64,000 nucleotides of DNA from assembly GCF_018861005.1 (NCBI RefSeq), contig NZ_JAHKQL010000015.1, positions 1 through 64,000 on the forward strand. The letters are read 5' to 3'. Source of the stretch: Polaribacter vadi (lineage in GTDB: Bacteria; Bacteroidota; Bacteroidia; Flavobacteriales; Flavobacteriaceae). The notes below the pieces were generated by a model, which was given only the letters and a program-made list of their open reading frames with translations, was not told the origin of the DNA and searched no databases. Shown here one piece after another: positions 16,096-25,008 of the stretch; within the stretch, counting starts at the first letter, position 1; each line of letters opens with the position of its first letter. The translations under genes were made by a program, and so were the position numbers.

Positions 16096-16434
16096 ATGGG
16101 AAATCAGAAATTATACAAAGGATCTTTACAAACCATCATTTTAAAATTATTAGAAACTAATGATAAAATGTATGGGTATGAAATTACGCAGAAAGTAAAA
16201 GAACTCACCAAAGGCGAACTAAAAATTACAGAAGGTGCTTTGTACCCTGCATTGCACAAATTAGAAGCTGATGGTTTATTAGATGTTGAGGTTGCAAAAG
16301 TTGGTAACAGACTTAGAAAATATTACAAATTAACAGAAAGTGGTACCAAAGAAACTGCGAATAAGTTAGAAGAAATGCAAGAGTTTTTAAAAACGATGCA
16401 GCATTTGGTGAACCCTAAATTTAGTTTGGAGTAA
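16096..16434 (+). CDS. PadR family transcriptional regulator
   Basis: This 112-aa winged-helix repressor of the short PadR type has LYKGSLQTIILKLLE (about 5-19), MYGYEITQKVKE (25-36) and the wing region ITEGALYPALHKLEADGLL (44-62), followed by a C-terminal helix for dimer formation. Such proteins usually repress a neighbouring transporter or membrane-protein gene and lift off on binding a small molecule or on a membrane signal. It heads a same-strand run of seven further genes with gaps of a few bases to about 50, so it probably controls them and itself through the palindrome just upstream. Confidence 0.93.
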   Translation: MGNQKLYKGSLQTIILKLLETNDKMYGYEITQKVKELTKGELKITEGALYPALHKLEADGLLDVEVAKVGNRLRKYYKLTESGTKETANKLEEMQEFLKTMQHLVNPKFSLE

Positions 16435-16446
16435 AAATTATTAGCT

Positions 16447-17103
16447 ATGGAATTAACAACAGAACAATTACAAAGAGTAGAGCATTATTTAAATGTAAAA
16501 CAGATTGATTATATAGATATTCGATTAGAAATTTTTGATCATATTATTTCTGATATAGAAGCAAAAATGGAATCCGAAAAATTAGATTTTGAAACCGCAT
16601 TTTATGCTGTTACTGATAAATGGAATAAACATTTAAATGACACTTCTAGTTTTTATTTTGGAATAATGTATTCTGCTCCAAAAATGGTAATAGAAAAGGC
16701 AAAGAAACAATATAAAAAATGGTTTTATTTATCTTTCTTTTCATGTTTAACACCTTCAATTATCATTGATAATTCAAATATTTTGGTTTCAGCTACAATT
16801 GAAAATATTTTAAATTATGCGTTTTATGGGATTACTTTTATATGTCTTTTAATAGGTGTTTACCTATTTATAAAAAAGGATACAAAAAAAGTAAAAACTA
16901 CTTATAGTTTTGTTTTAAAAACACAAAGTTTGGGTTTTGTAATTGGTTTTCCAATATTATTTTCTTTAAGGTTTTTATCCGAAAATGGTGTTTTAAATTC
17001 TTTTAACATAAGTTTTCTATCAATTTTTATTTTGCACTTATTTTGCTATTTCCATTTCTACAAAAAACACAAAGAAGCTATCAAAAAATATAAAATTTCA
17101 TAA
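16447..17103 (+). CDS. HAAS-like membrane protein, paralogue 1 of 5
   Basis: The 218-aa protein has a soluble N-terminal domain of about 80 residues (MELTTEQLQRVEHYL, then DIRLEIFDHIISDIE at 24-38) and about four membrane helices from residue 92 on, ending in YKKHKEAIKKY. The pattern D-x-R-x-E-x-x-D-H is shared by all five paralogues. It resembles the HAAS-type domain of proteins that commonly sit beside PadR regulators, though this is my inference from pattern and position. It begins 12 bases after padR. These proteins may sense membrane state or help the ABC exporter at the end of the run. No catalytic motif is visible. Confidence 0.65.
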   Translation: MELTTEQLQRVEHYLNVKQIDYIDIRLEIFDHIISDIEAKMESEKLDFETAFYAVTDKWNKHLNDTSSFYFGIMYSAPKMVIEKAKKQYKKWFYLSFFSCLTPSIIIDNSNILVSATIENILNYAFYGITFICLLIGVYLFIKKDTKKVKTTYSFVLKTQSLGFVIGFPILFSLRFLSENGVLNSFNISFLSIFILHLFCYFHFYKKHKEAIKKYKIS

Positions 17104-17105
17104 CT

Positions 17106-17771
17106 ATGGAATTATCAAAAGAACAAATACAGCAAGTAGAAGAATATTTAGATAAAAAAAGATTCAATTTTATTGATTTAAGAGTAGAAGTTTTAGATCA
17201 TATGATATCTGATTTAGAAAGCTTTTTGAATAAAAACATTTCTTTTGAAAACGCTTTTAAAACAATTGTTTTAAAATGGGATAAACATTTTAGAGAATCT
17301 TCTAGTTTCTTTTTTGGTTTTCAATATCATGAGTCTAAAATTGTGGTTAAAAATGCGGTAAAAATATTTAAGCCTTTTTACTTTTTGTATTTGGTTTGTT
17401 ATTTTTTACCTATGCTAATTTTCACAAATTTTCATATTGTTTTTTCAGAGGGTTTCGCAGATGTTACGAATGGATTTTTAAACGGTTTAAATATCAGTTT
17501 TGTAGTTTATTTGATCTTTTTAATTACAAAAGTGTATAAATCTAAAGTAAAAACAACTTACAGTTTTATTTTAAAAACGCAGTATTTAGGAATCATCTTT
17601 TTAGTACTTCCTCTATTTATGGGCAATCATTTTAACGATGATAAAAGTTTTATTCCCTTTTTAATTAGTTTTCAAAGTGCAGGTTTTGCAGTTACTTATA
17701 TCTGTCATTATTTCTACAAAAAGCACAAAGAAGCCATCAAAAAAAATAAATTTCATAAGTTATGGAATTAA
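17106..17771 (+). CDS. HAAS-like membrane protein, paralogue 2 of 5
   Basis: This 221-aa protein is the closest relative of paralogue 1. It has the same N-terminal pattern (MELSKEQIQQVEEYLDKK, then DLRVEVLDHMISDLE), the same FEXAF-like helix, the same SSSFFFGFQYH stretch before the first membrane helix, and the same FYKKHKEAIKKN tail. It probably arose by recent tandem duplication. It starts two bases after paralogue 1 ends and overlaps the start of paralogue 3 by ten bases, which points to coupled translation. Confidence 0.65.
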   Translation: MELSKEQIQQVEEYLDKKRFNFIDLRVEVLDHMISDLESFLNKNISFENAFKTIVLKWDKHFRESSSFFFGFQYHESKIVVKNAVKIFKPFYFLYLVCYFLPMLIFTNFHIVFSEGFADVTNGFLNGLNISFVVYLIFLITKVYKSKVKTTYSFILKTQYLGIIFLVLPLFMGNHFNDDKSFIPFLISFQSAGFAVTYICHYFYKKHKEAIKKNKFHKLWN

Positions 17772-18421
17772 CAAAAGAACAAATACAAATTATAGACAAT
17801 CATTTTAAAAATAATGGTATTAAATACTGGGATTTAAGAGTAGAAATGATAGATCATATTGTTTCTGATATTGAAAAAAATGCTACTTCAGATGATTTTA
17901 AAGCAGAGCTTTACAAATCTTTATTAAAAACAAAATGGTTGGGAGATTTGTCTAACCTAAACAGAAAAGGCTGGCAAAATGTGAATAGAATCTATAGAAA
18001 GAAATATTTTCAAGGTTTTCTAGATTTTTTTAAAAAGCCATTTTATGTTTTGCTATTAATAGTAATTTTAATTGCTTATTACTTTCTTTCAGAACATATA
18101 TCTCATAAAGTATTTTTGAAAACAAGTTTTGCAATTTTTGCTGCGCCATTATTTGTTTATTTCTTTTTTGCATTTAAAACATTTAGAAAAAAGTTAGGTA
18201 AATCTATTCATAGAGATTATGCTTTAAATTACTTTATGTTCTCTTTTTTGACGTTAAATGCTATAGTAATATTTGTAAGAATTGAGGACGGTTTTCCTAT
18301 TGAGTATCATAAAATCATATTATTTATAGTACTTCCTATACACTATATTTTTACTTTTTCTGGATACAAAGTGTATAAAAATGCAATGAATAGAGTTCAA
18401 GAAATGAAAAAAGCCTTGTGA
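17762..18421 (+). CDS. HAAS-like membrane protein, paralogue 3 of 5
   Basis: The 219-aa protein keeps the N-terminal MELTKEQIQIIDNHF and DLRVEMIDHIVSDIE signatures. Its linker (KTKWLGDLSNLNRKGWQ) and membrane part have diverged from paralogues 1 and 2. The linker to the membrane is basic (RIYRKKYFQGFLDFFKK), and about four hydrophobic helices follow. The start ATG 17,762 overlaps the end of the preceding gene by ten bases and is preceded by the same TT-ATGGAATTA context as its siblings. Confidence 0.65.
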   Translation: MELTKEQIQIIDNHFKNNGIKYWDLRVEMIDHIVSDIEKNATSDDFKAELYKSLLKTKWLGDLSNLNRKGWQNVNRIYRKKYFQGFLDFFKKPFYVLLLIVILIAYYFLSEHISHKVFLKTSFAIFAAPLFVYFFFAFKTFRKKLGKSIHRDYALNYFMFSFLTLNAIVIFVRIEDGFPIEYHKIILFIVLPIHYIFTFSGYKVYKNAMNRVQEMKKAL

Positions 18422-18438
18422 CTATAAATTTCGTAGCT

Positions 18439-19116
18439 ATGGAATTATCAAAAGAACAACTTTTACAAATAGACAACTTCATTTTTTCTTGCGGCATAAA
18501 ATATTATGATGTGAGAACAGAAATTGTAGATCATTTTGCAAATATTTTAGAAGAAAGGTTAGCTAAAAATCCAGATTTAGATTTTAAAAAAGAAATTAGA
18601 AACATCCACAGCAACTTTTCTGATAGAGGTTTTAGCAAACTTTTAAAAGAGAAAACAAAATCTGTTCAAAAAAAGTTTTACAAACAGTCTTTTAAACATT
18701 TAATTACGTTTTTTAAACTTCCTAGAATTTTAATTTCTGCAGGTTTATTTTATACTTTGTTTTTGTTGATGAATTTGTTTGAGGATAAAAAAGATTTTTT
18801 CTTTTTGGCTTATCCATCTTTGCTATTTGTTGCTGTTTTAATCTTTTATCAGAATTGGAAAATTAATAAAGAAAAAAGAGAAACTTTTTTGGTTTTAAAT
18901 AAGACTAATAGCTTTTTACAAATAGTAAACCTTACATCAATATTATTTAATTCAATTACAAATTTTAGAAGTGAAGAAAGTTTTTTAAATCCAACTCAAA
19001 ACATTATTCAATTAGGTGTTTTTGTCTTGCTATTGTTGTTTTATTGGTCTGGAGAATATGTTTTTCATCAGAATAAAAAAATGATAAAAGAACAATATCC
19101 AAATGTAATTGTATAA
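18439..19116 (+). CDS. HAAS-like membrane protein, paralogue 4 of 5
   Basis: The 225-aa protein begins MELSKEQLLQIDNF and carries DVRTEIVDHFANILEERL. It shares with paralogue 5 the pattern FKLPRILI/FSIPKIII before the first membrane helix, so paralogues 4 and 5 form a second sub-pair. I chose ATG 18,439 because it aligns with the siblings and has the same AGCT-ATGGAATTA context. A GTG at 18,418 would add seven odd residues and overlap the previous gene. Confidence 0.65.
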   Translation: MELSKEQLLQIDNFIFSCGIKYYDVRTEIVDHFANILEERLAKNPDLDFKKEIRNIHSNFSDRGFSKLLKEKTKSVQKKFYKQSFKHLITFFKLPRILISAGLFYTLFLLMNLFEDKKDFFFLAYPSLLFVAVLIFYQNWKINKEKRETFLVLNKTNSFLQIVNLTSILFNSITNFRSEESFLNPTQNIIQLGVFVLLLLFYWSGEYVFHQNKKMIKEQYPNVIV

Positions 19117-19119
19117 ACT

Positions 19120-19818
19120 ATGATACTAACAAACCTCCAAATAGAAAACCTATACAAATTTGCCAGAAAACATTATGTAGAGCATTATGATGTACAAACA
19201 GAATTGGTAGATCATTTAGCCAATGATATTGAGCAAATTTTAGAAGAAAACCCAAAATTAACTTTTGAAAATGCTCGTGATAAATCCTTTAAAAAATTCG
19301 GAATTTTTGGTTTTATGGATGTTGTAGATGCCAAACAAAAACAACTGAGTAAAAAATATTATAAAGTTCTTTTCACAATAATGAAAGAATGGTTTTCTAT
19401 TCCTAAAATAATTATTACAGCATCAATATTTATGTCATTTTACCTTTTAATGACATTAAATATCAATAACACTTATTTATCTATATTAATGTTGATTTTA
19501 GCTTTTATCGATGTTTATTTAGCGCAAAAGTTAAATAATAAAGCAAAGAGCAGTTTTAAAGAAAATGGCAAAAAGTATTTGCTAGAAGATATGATTTATA
19601 GAGTAAGTGCTTTTAGTAGTATTTTGGTGTTTTTAAATATCTTTCATTTATCCTCTTTTTTAAAACATAGCGAATCATTTTATGTAAAAATGTTTGTTTG
19701 CAGTTTAATAACTTTTGCCATTTTATACTCTTATATAGCTTTAATAGTTATTCCAAAAAAAGCAGAAGAATTACTGCAAGAAACCTATCCAGAATATAAA
19801 TTGGTTGAAAATTTGTAA
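19120..19818 (+). CDS. HAAS-like membrane protein, paralogue 5 of 5
   Basis: The 232-aa protein is the most diverged copy. It starts MILTNLQIENLYKF instead of MELxxEQ and has DVQTELVDHLANDIEQIL, so the Arg of the shared motif is Gln while the Glu and Asp-His remain. Four hydrophobic segments follow, and the C-terminus is PKKAEELLQETYPEYK, similar to the KEQYPN end of paralogue 4. It starts three bases after paralogue 4. The ABC permease gene begins 49 bases downstream. Confidence 0.62.
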   Translation: MILTNLQIENLYKFARKHYVEHYDVQTELVDHLANDIEQILEENPKLTFENARDKSFKKFGIFGFMDVVDAKQKQLSKKYYKVLFTIMKEWFSIPKIIITASIFMSFYLLMTLNINNTYLSILMLILAFIDVYLAQKLNNKAKSSFKENGKKYLLEDMIYRVSAFSSILVFLNIFHLSSFLKHSESFYVKMFVCSLITFAILYSYIALIVIPKKAEELLQETYPEYKLVENL

Positions 19819-19867
19819 CAAAAACATTGCAAGCACTACTTATACAATAACTACTTAACCAAACTTT

Positions 19868-21334
19868 ATGATTTCACATTTTTTAAAACTAGAGTGGAAA
19901 CAGTTTTTTCGTTCTGCTTCTTTCGGAAAAAGTGTTGCTTTAAAAATAGTAATGGGCTTTTTTGCGCTTTGGATGCTTTTAGGCTTTTTGTCTATTAGTG
20001 TTGGAGGTTATTTTATTCTTAAAGAAGAATTTCCAGACAAAGACCCTTTTATTGTTGTCAATAATTTTCTAATCTTTTTATTGATCTCAGATTTAATAAT
20101 GCGATATATTTTACAGAAAATCCCAGTAATGGATATAAAACCAATGCTGATACTTTCTATTAAAAAGAAAAAATTGGTGAATTATATATTAACGAAGTCC
20201 ATTTTTTCTTTTTTTAATTTTGGTGCACTTATTCTATACATCCCTTTTTCTATTGTATTAATTTCTAAAGGATATAATTTAGTTGGTGTTTTAGGTTGGT
20301 TGTTTTTTATGCTAATGCTAACCTTATGTATCAATTTTATTAACTTTTTAATAAATAAAAATAACATTGCACTTGGTGTTTTAGTTGTGTTTTTGGCTGT
20401 AGTTTGGTTGTCTTATCAATATCAATTTTTAGATATTACAGTGTACTTTGGTAAAGCCTTTTACGCTGTTTATAATTATCCAATACTTTCAATTATTGCT
20501 TTGTTATCAGTAACAATATTTTATTATTTAAATTTTAAACAATTATCTAATGCTTTGTATTTAGATGGTGCAATTAAGTTAAAAGAAGAAGAAGTTAATT
20601 CTGCAGATTTATCATTTATAGATAAATTTGGTGATGTAGCTCCTTTTATAAAAAATGACATTCGTTTAATCTGGCGAAATAAAAGAACAAAAATGGTCTT
20701 TTTTATGTCTTTTTTCTTCTTATTATTTGGTTTAGTGTTTTTTACTGTAAAAACATATAGAGATTCAGAAATATGGCAGTTATATGGTTGTATCTTTTTA
20801 ACAGGTGGTTTCGCAATGAATTATGGGCAATTTGTACCTGCTTGGGATAGTGAGCATTATAGAATGTTAATGACACAAAATTTTTCTTATCGTAAGTTTT
20901 TAGAATCTAAATGGTTTTTAATGGTAGTAATGACTGTTGTACTTTTTATTTTGTCTACACCATATATCTATTTTGGCCTAGATAAGTACTTATTAATAGT
21001 TGCAGGTTTTTTCTTTAATATTGGTTTTACACCTTTAGTAATGTTATATATGGGTGCTTTTAATAAAAAAAGAATAGATTTAGGTGCAAGTGGTTTTGGC
21101 AATACACAAGGTACAAGTGCAGCTCAATTTATTGTAATGCTACCAGTTTTAGTATTTCCAATAATAATTTATGCATTAGTTAATTATTTTGTTGGTTTTA
21201 ATGCTGCAATCATTGCAATAGCTGCAGTTGGTATAATTTCAATTTTATTAAGAAATTCTATTATGAATTTTATTGAAAAAAAATATCAACAAAAAAAATA
21301 CAGTACACTTCACGGATTTAAACAATCAGAATAA
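19868..21334 (+). CDS. ABC transporter permease, DUF5687 family
   Basis: The 488-aa integral membrane protein has about ten to twelve hydrophobic helices and the N-terminal signature LKLEWKQFFRSASFGKS of the DUF5687 permeases of Bacteroidota. Two similar halves are suggested by a second DIRLIWRNKRTKMVFF near residue 265. With the ATPase encoded 23 bases downstream it should form an exporter whose substrate cannot be read from the sequence. Its place at the end of the PadR and HAAS-like run suggests the whole set acts on the cell envelope. Confidence 0.8.
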   Translation: MISHFLKLEWKQFFRSASFGKSVALKIVMGFFALWMLLGFLSISVGGYFILKEEFPDKDPFIVVNNFLIFLLISDLIMRYILQKIPVMDIKPMLILSIKKKKLVNYILTKSIFSFFNFGALILYIPFSIVLISKGYNLVGVLGWLFFMLMLTLCINFINFLINKNNIALGVLVVFLAVVWLSYQYQFLDITVYFGKAFYAVYNYPILSIIALLSVTIFYYLNFKQLSNALYLDGAIKLKEEEVNSADLSFIDKFGDVAPFIKNDIRLIWRNKRTKMVFFMSFFFLLFGLVFFTVKTYRDSEIWQLYGCIFLTGGFAMNYGQFVPAWDSEHYRMLMTQNFSYRKFLESKWFLMVVMTVVLFILSTPYIYFGLDKYLLIVAGFFFNIGFTPLVMLYMGAFNKKRIDLGASGFGNTQGTSAAQFIVMLPVLVFPIIIYALVNYFVGFNAAIIAIAAVGIISILLRNSIMNFIEKKYQQKKYSTLHGFKQSE

Positions 21335-21357
21335 CCAAAATTTAATTTAAGACAACA

Positions 21358-22053
21358 ATGATTACAATAGATACAGTTTCAAAAAAATACGGAAAAGCAG
21401 AAGTTTTAAATGTTGCATCAATAGAAATACCTACAGGCCAAAGTTTTGGTTTGGTAGGTAATAATGGAGCAGGTAAAACAACGTTATTTAATATTTTGTT
21501 AGATTTAATTAGGCCAACAACTGGTGCAATTATTAATAATGATATTGTTGTAAACCAAAGCGAAGATTGGAAAAACTTTACAGGTTCTTTTATTGATGAA
21601 TCTTTTTTAATAGGCTATTTAACACCAGAAGAATATTTCGATTTTATTGGTGATTTAAGAGGGATGAATAAAGCTGATGTTAAAACGTTTATAGCAAAGT
21701 TCGATGAGTTTTTTAATGATGAAATTATTGGAAAGAAAAAATATTTAAGAGATTTAAGTAAAGGAAACCAGAAAAAAGCAGGAATTGTTGCTGCAATGAT
21801 GGGTAACCCACAAGTAGTAATTTTAGACGAACCTTTTGCTAATTTAGATCCTACAACACAGATTCGATTAAAGAAAATTATTAAAGAATTAACAGAGAAT
21901 AAAGAAGTTACAGTATTAGTTTCTAGTCACGATTTAACCCACGTAACAGAAGTTTGCGAAAGAATTGTGGTTTTAGAAAAAGGATCTGTGGTAAAAGACA
22001 TAGTTACATCAACAGAAACTTTAAAAGAATTAGAGAGCTATTTTGCTGAATAA
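21358..22053 (+). CDS. ABC transporter ATP-binding protein
   Basis: The 231-aa nucleotide-binding subunit has Walker A GNNGAGKT (34-41), the signature LSKGNQKK where most ABC proteins have LSGGQ, Walker B VVILDEPF followed by ANLDP, and the switch histidine in SSHDL. The signature variant with KGN is common in exporters of the CcmA/DrrA type. It is the partner of the permease encoded just upstream and the last gene of the PadR-headed run. The next gene has its own promoter-like box. Confidence 0.92.
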   Translation: MITIDTVSKKYGKAEVLNVASIEIPTGQSFGLVGNNGAGKTTLFNILLDLIRPTTGAIINNDIVVNQSEDWKNFTGSFIDESFLIGYLTPEEYFDFIGDLRGMNKADVKTFIAKFDEFFNDEIIGKKKYLRDLSKGNQKKAGIVAAMMGNPQVVILDEPFANLDPTTQIRLKKIIKELTENKEVTVLVSSHDLTHVTEVCERIVVLEKGSVVKDIVTSTETLKELESYFAE

Positions 22054-22100
22054 ATATAGAATTCTTTATTTATTATTATTTTTATAGACTGTATTTATAC

Positions 22101-22108
22101 TATTTTTG
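22101..22108 (+). promoter_or_regulatory. -7 box upstream of sprE
   Basis: TATTTTTG matches TAnnTTTG exactly, 67 bases before the GTG start of sprE and about 48 bases after the ABC ATPase gene. No good -33 TTTG is visible. It suggests that sprE begins a new transcription unit. Confidence 0.45.
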
Positions 22109-22175
22109 TCATAAATCAGTTGTAAATAAGAACTTTTGGCTCTTATAAAAAAATAATTCATTTAGATTTACAAGT

Positions 22176-24398
22176 GTGAAAAACACGCAGAAAACACTTA
22201 TTGTAGTTATCATTTTTGCAACCATATATGCTTGTGGTACAAAAAAAGACACATTTATAAGTAGAAATTACCAAGCACTTACTACAAAATACAATGTTCT
22301 TTTTAATGGTAAACAATACCTTCAAGAAGGTGTAGATGCTATTAATGAAGAGTATAAAGACGATTGGTTTCAGCAATTACCAATAGAACCTATTGTTTTT
22401 GATGAAGATAAATTCGTGATTCCTAAATTTAACAATGGTCCAGGTGCTGGCTTTGGTAATTCTAAACAAAAAGCAGAAGTACAAAAAGAACTTACAACTT
22501 TCGAAAAAGCAGAAGAAAAAGCCATAAAAGCCATTCAAAGACATGGAATGAATATTGATGGTTATGAACGTAACAGGCAAATAGATGATGCTTATTTGTT
22601 GTTGGGTAAATCTCGTTATTATCAACAACGCTTTGTGCCTGCTGTAGAGGCTTTTAATTACGTAATTGCAAATTATCCGCAAGCAAATCTAATTGCAGAA
22701 ACTAAAATTTGGCGCGCAAAAACCAACATTAGAATGGATAATGAAGAAACAGCCATAGAAACCATGAAGCTGTTGTTGGTGGTTAGAGATACATTAGAAG
22801 CCAATTTACCAGACGAAATTAAAGAACAAGGTCACACAGCTTTAGCAATGGCTTATGTAAGAATTGATAGTTTGCAAAAAGCAAAACAACATTTACAATT
22901 AGCAACAAGAACTTTAAATAATAGAGCTCAAGCAGCAAGAAATTTATTTGTTTTAGGGCAAATGTATAACCAAGAAAACAAAAAAGATTCTGCAAGTTTA
23001 GTGTACCAAAAGTTAATCGACTTTAAAAAAGCACCTTACAAATATAAAATTCATGCAAATATAGAATTGGCTAAAAATTCGCCTAATGATTCTACTGCAA
23101 ATGTGGTTTTAGAAAAGTTACAAAAGCTGATAAAAAACAGAGACAATAGACCTTATTTAGATGAATTGTATTATCAAACAGGAGTTTTACATCAAAATAA
23201 CGATAGCATTCAATTGGCTTTAGATTTTTATAATAAATCTTTAAGAGCCAAAAATGGTAGTGATAAACAGAAAACATTTACTTACGAAAAATTAGGAAAC
23301 ATTTCTTTTAAAGAAGATGCTTATCAATTAGCAAGTGCTTATTATGATAGTGTTTTGCAAGTTTCTAAAGACACTTTGAATTTAAGAATTAGACGAATAA
23401 AAAGAAAACATAAAAACTTAGCATCCTTAATTAAGTTCGAAAATGTTGTTGCTAAAAATGATAGTATTGTAAGAATTGCATCTTTATCCGAAGACGAACA
23501 AAAACAGTTTTTCGAAAATTATATAGAAAAACTAAAAATTGCTGATGAAGAAGCAGCACAAATAAGATTAAATCAATTGGCTTTTGGTAATACTGATGGA
23601 GGCTTACAATCTGCGAATAAAGGAAATTGGTATTTTTATAACAATCAATCTTTAAGTTTTGGTAAATCTGAATTCCAAAAAATCTGGGGAACCAGAAAAT
23701 TAGAAGATAATTGGAGGTGGTTAGAAAAAACGACTATTGGTAGTGAAACTAAAGATTCTGCTCAAGTACAAAAAGTAAATCTAAAATATGATTTAGAAAC
23801 CTATTTAGCTACAATTCCTACAGAAAAAACAGAAATAGACAGTTTAAAAATCGATAGAAATCAAGCTTTATACGAATTAGGTTTAATTTATAAAGAGCAG
23901 TTTAAAAATCAGAAATTAGCAAAAAAACGCTTAGAAAGAGTTGCTTCTTTGCAGCCAGCTAAAGAATTAATTTTACCAATAAACTGGCATTTATATCAAA
24001 TTTATATAAATTTAGGTGATGTTTCAAGTACTGAAAAATATAAAAATGTAATTCTAAATCAGTATCCAAATACCAAGTTTGCGCAAGTCATTCAGAACCC
24101 AAATACAAAATTCGAAGAAGAAGTTGCAGTAAATGAAATAGAAAATACATATAAAAAAATGTATTATTTGTACAAAGAAGATAAGTTTGAAGAAGTTGTT
24201 ACTAAGGTTGATGAATTTTTACCTACTATTACTAATTCAGAATTAATTCCTAAATTTGAACTCTTAAAAGCTTTTGCTATAGGTAAATACCAAGACAAAG
24301 AGGCTTATAAAACAGCCTTAGAATTTGTAGCAGTTAGCTATGGAAATACAGAAGAAGGCAAAAGAGCAAAAGCAATTGTAGCACAATTAGAGAAGTAG
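22176..24398 (+). CDS. sprE: Type IX secretion / gliding motility lipoprotein SprE (PorW)
   Basis: SprE/PorW is an outer-membrane-associated TPR lipoprotein needed for type IX secretion and gliding in Bacteroidota. The 740-aa protein starts at GTG (no ATG is available) with a lipoprotein signal ending IYAC (Cys20). It continues with GTKKDTFISRNYQALTTKYN, the family hallmark, and then helical TPR-like repeats to the C-terminus. Its place just upstream of a bactofilin gene and the atpZ-atpB cluster matches, as I recall, the order in other flavobacteria. It also fits the type IX sorting domain on the protein encoded at 49,375. Confidence 0.85.
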   Translation: MKNTQKTLIVVIIFATIYACGTKKDTFISRNYQALTTKYNVLFNGKQYLQEGVDAINEEYKDDWFQQLPIEPIVFDEDKFVIPKFNNGPGAGFGNSKQKAEVQKELTTFEKAEEKAIKAIQRHGMNIDGYERNRQIDDAYLLLGKSRYYQQRFVPAVEAFNYVIANYPQANLIAETKIWRAKTNIRMDNEETAIETMKLLLVVRDTLEANLPDEIKEQGHTALAMAYVRIDSLQKAKQHLQLATRTLNNRAQAARNLFVLGQMYNQENKKDSASLVYQKLIDFKKAPYKYKIHANIELAKNSPNDSTANVVLEKLQKLIKNRDNRPYLDELYYQTGVLHQNNDSIQLALDFYNKSLRAKNGSDKQKTFTYEKLGNISFKEDAYQLASAYYDSVLQVSKDTLNLRIRRIKRKHKNLASLIKFENVVAKNDSIVRIASLSEDEQKQFFENYIEKLKIADEEAAQIRLNQLAFGNTDGGLQSANKGNWYFYNNQSLSFGKSEFQKIWGTRKLEDNWRWLEKTTIGSETKDSAQVQKVNLKYDLETYLATIPTEKTEIDSLKIDRNQALYELGLIYKEQFKNQKLAKKRLERVASLQPAKELILPINWHLYQIYINLGDVSSTEKYKNVILNQYPNTKFAQVIQNPNTKFEEEVAVNEIENTYKKMYYLYKEDKFEEVVTKVDEFLPTITNSELIPKFELLKAFAIGKYQDKEAYKTALEFVAVSYGNTEEGKRAKAIVAQLEK

Positions 24399-24443
24399 AA
24401 TTTTAGTTTAAGAGTGGTGCTTCTCATAAATAACCCGAAGAAA

Positions 24444-24827
24444 ATGGAAAGAAATGTTATTGCAAAAAACACAACTATCAATGGTGAAATAATTTCTGAT
24501 GGAGACTTTAGAATTGATGGGGTTTTAGAAGGAAGCTTAACTACAAAAGGTAGAGTAATTGTTGGTTCTGGAGGTTTTGTAAAAGGGAAAGTAAATGCTA
24601 TAAATGCAGATATAGAAGGTAAGATTTCTGGCGAATTAAATGTAGATAAAACTTTAACAGTAAAATCTATAGCAGATATTTCTGGTAACGTTGTTGTTGG
24701 TAAGCTATCTGTAGAGCCAGGAGCAACATTTAATGCTTCTTGTGCTATGAAAGTACCTTCTAAAGTTTTAAAAATTGAGAATGGAAAAAAACCAGAACAA
24801 CAACAAGAGCAAAAAGCCATTAAATAA
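24444..24827 (+). CDS. Bactofilin (polymer-forming cytoskeletal protein)
   Basis: Bactofilins polymerise without nucleotide into scaffolds near the membrane. The 127-aa protein has the typical short tail (MERNVIAKNTTINGEI), then a right-handed beta-helix of glycine-rich turns (DGDFRIDGVLEGSL, IVGSGGFVKGKV, DIEGKISGEL, about 15-105) and a polar C-terminus with PEQQQEQK. I chose ATG 24,444. The frame upstream lacks family similarity. The last 47 bases overlap the start of atpZ in another reading frame, so the two are tightly linked. Confidence 0.88.
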   Translation: MERNVIAKNTTINGEIISDGDFRIDGVLEGSLTTKGRVIVGSGGFVKGKVNAINADIEGKISGELNVDKTLTVKSIADISGNVVVGKLSVEPGATFNASCAMKVPSKVLKIENGKKPEQQQEQKAIK

Positions 24828-25008
24828 AGCCATACAACTTTCGGGAGCAGGTTTACAAATGGGTTTAACCATTTATTTAGGTTTTTTATTGGGCAAATGG
24901 TTAGATAAAACTTTTGAAACTGCCTTTTTAAAAGAAGCAATTACCTTACTAGCCGTTTTTTTAGCTATGTATTCTTTAATTAAACAAGCCAATAAAATTA
25001 ATGATTAA
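24781..25008 (+). CDS. atpZ: AtpZ/AtpI family protein
   Basis: The 75-aa protein has two membrane helices (LQMGLTIYLGFLLGKWLD and AITLLAVFLAMYSLI) separated by a short loop, as in AtpZ/AtpI proteins that assist F0 assembly or magnesium uptake next to ATP synthase genes. I took ATG 24,781, inside the end of the bactofilin gene, because later starts would remove the conserved first helix. The end overlaps the next gene by eight bases. It belongs to the leader group of the atp cluster. Confidence 0.82.
   Translation: MEKNQNNNKSKKPLNKAIQLSGAGLQMGLTIYLGFLLGKWLDKTFETAFLKEAITLLAVFLAMYSLIKQANKIND

Noticed and set aside
16447..19818. Five similar genes as an assembly artefact
   Set aside because: They differ clearly at the DNA and protein level, so they are true diverged paralogues.
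24338..24940. 200-codon minus-strand frame over bactofilin and atpZ
   Set aside because: It is antisense to two well-supported genes, and its open length follows from their codon use.
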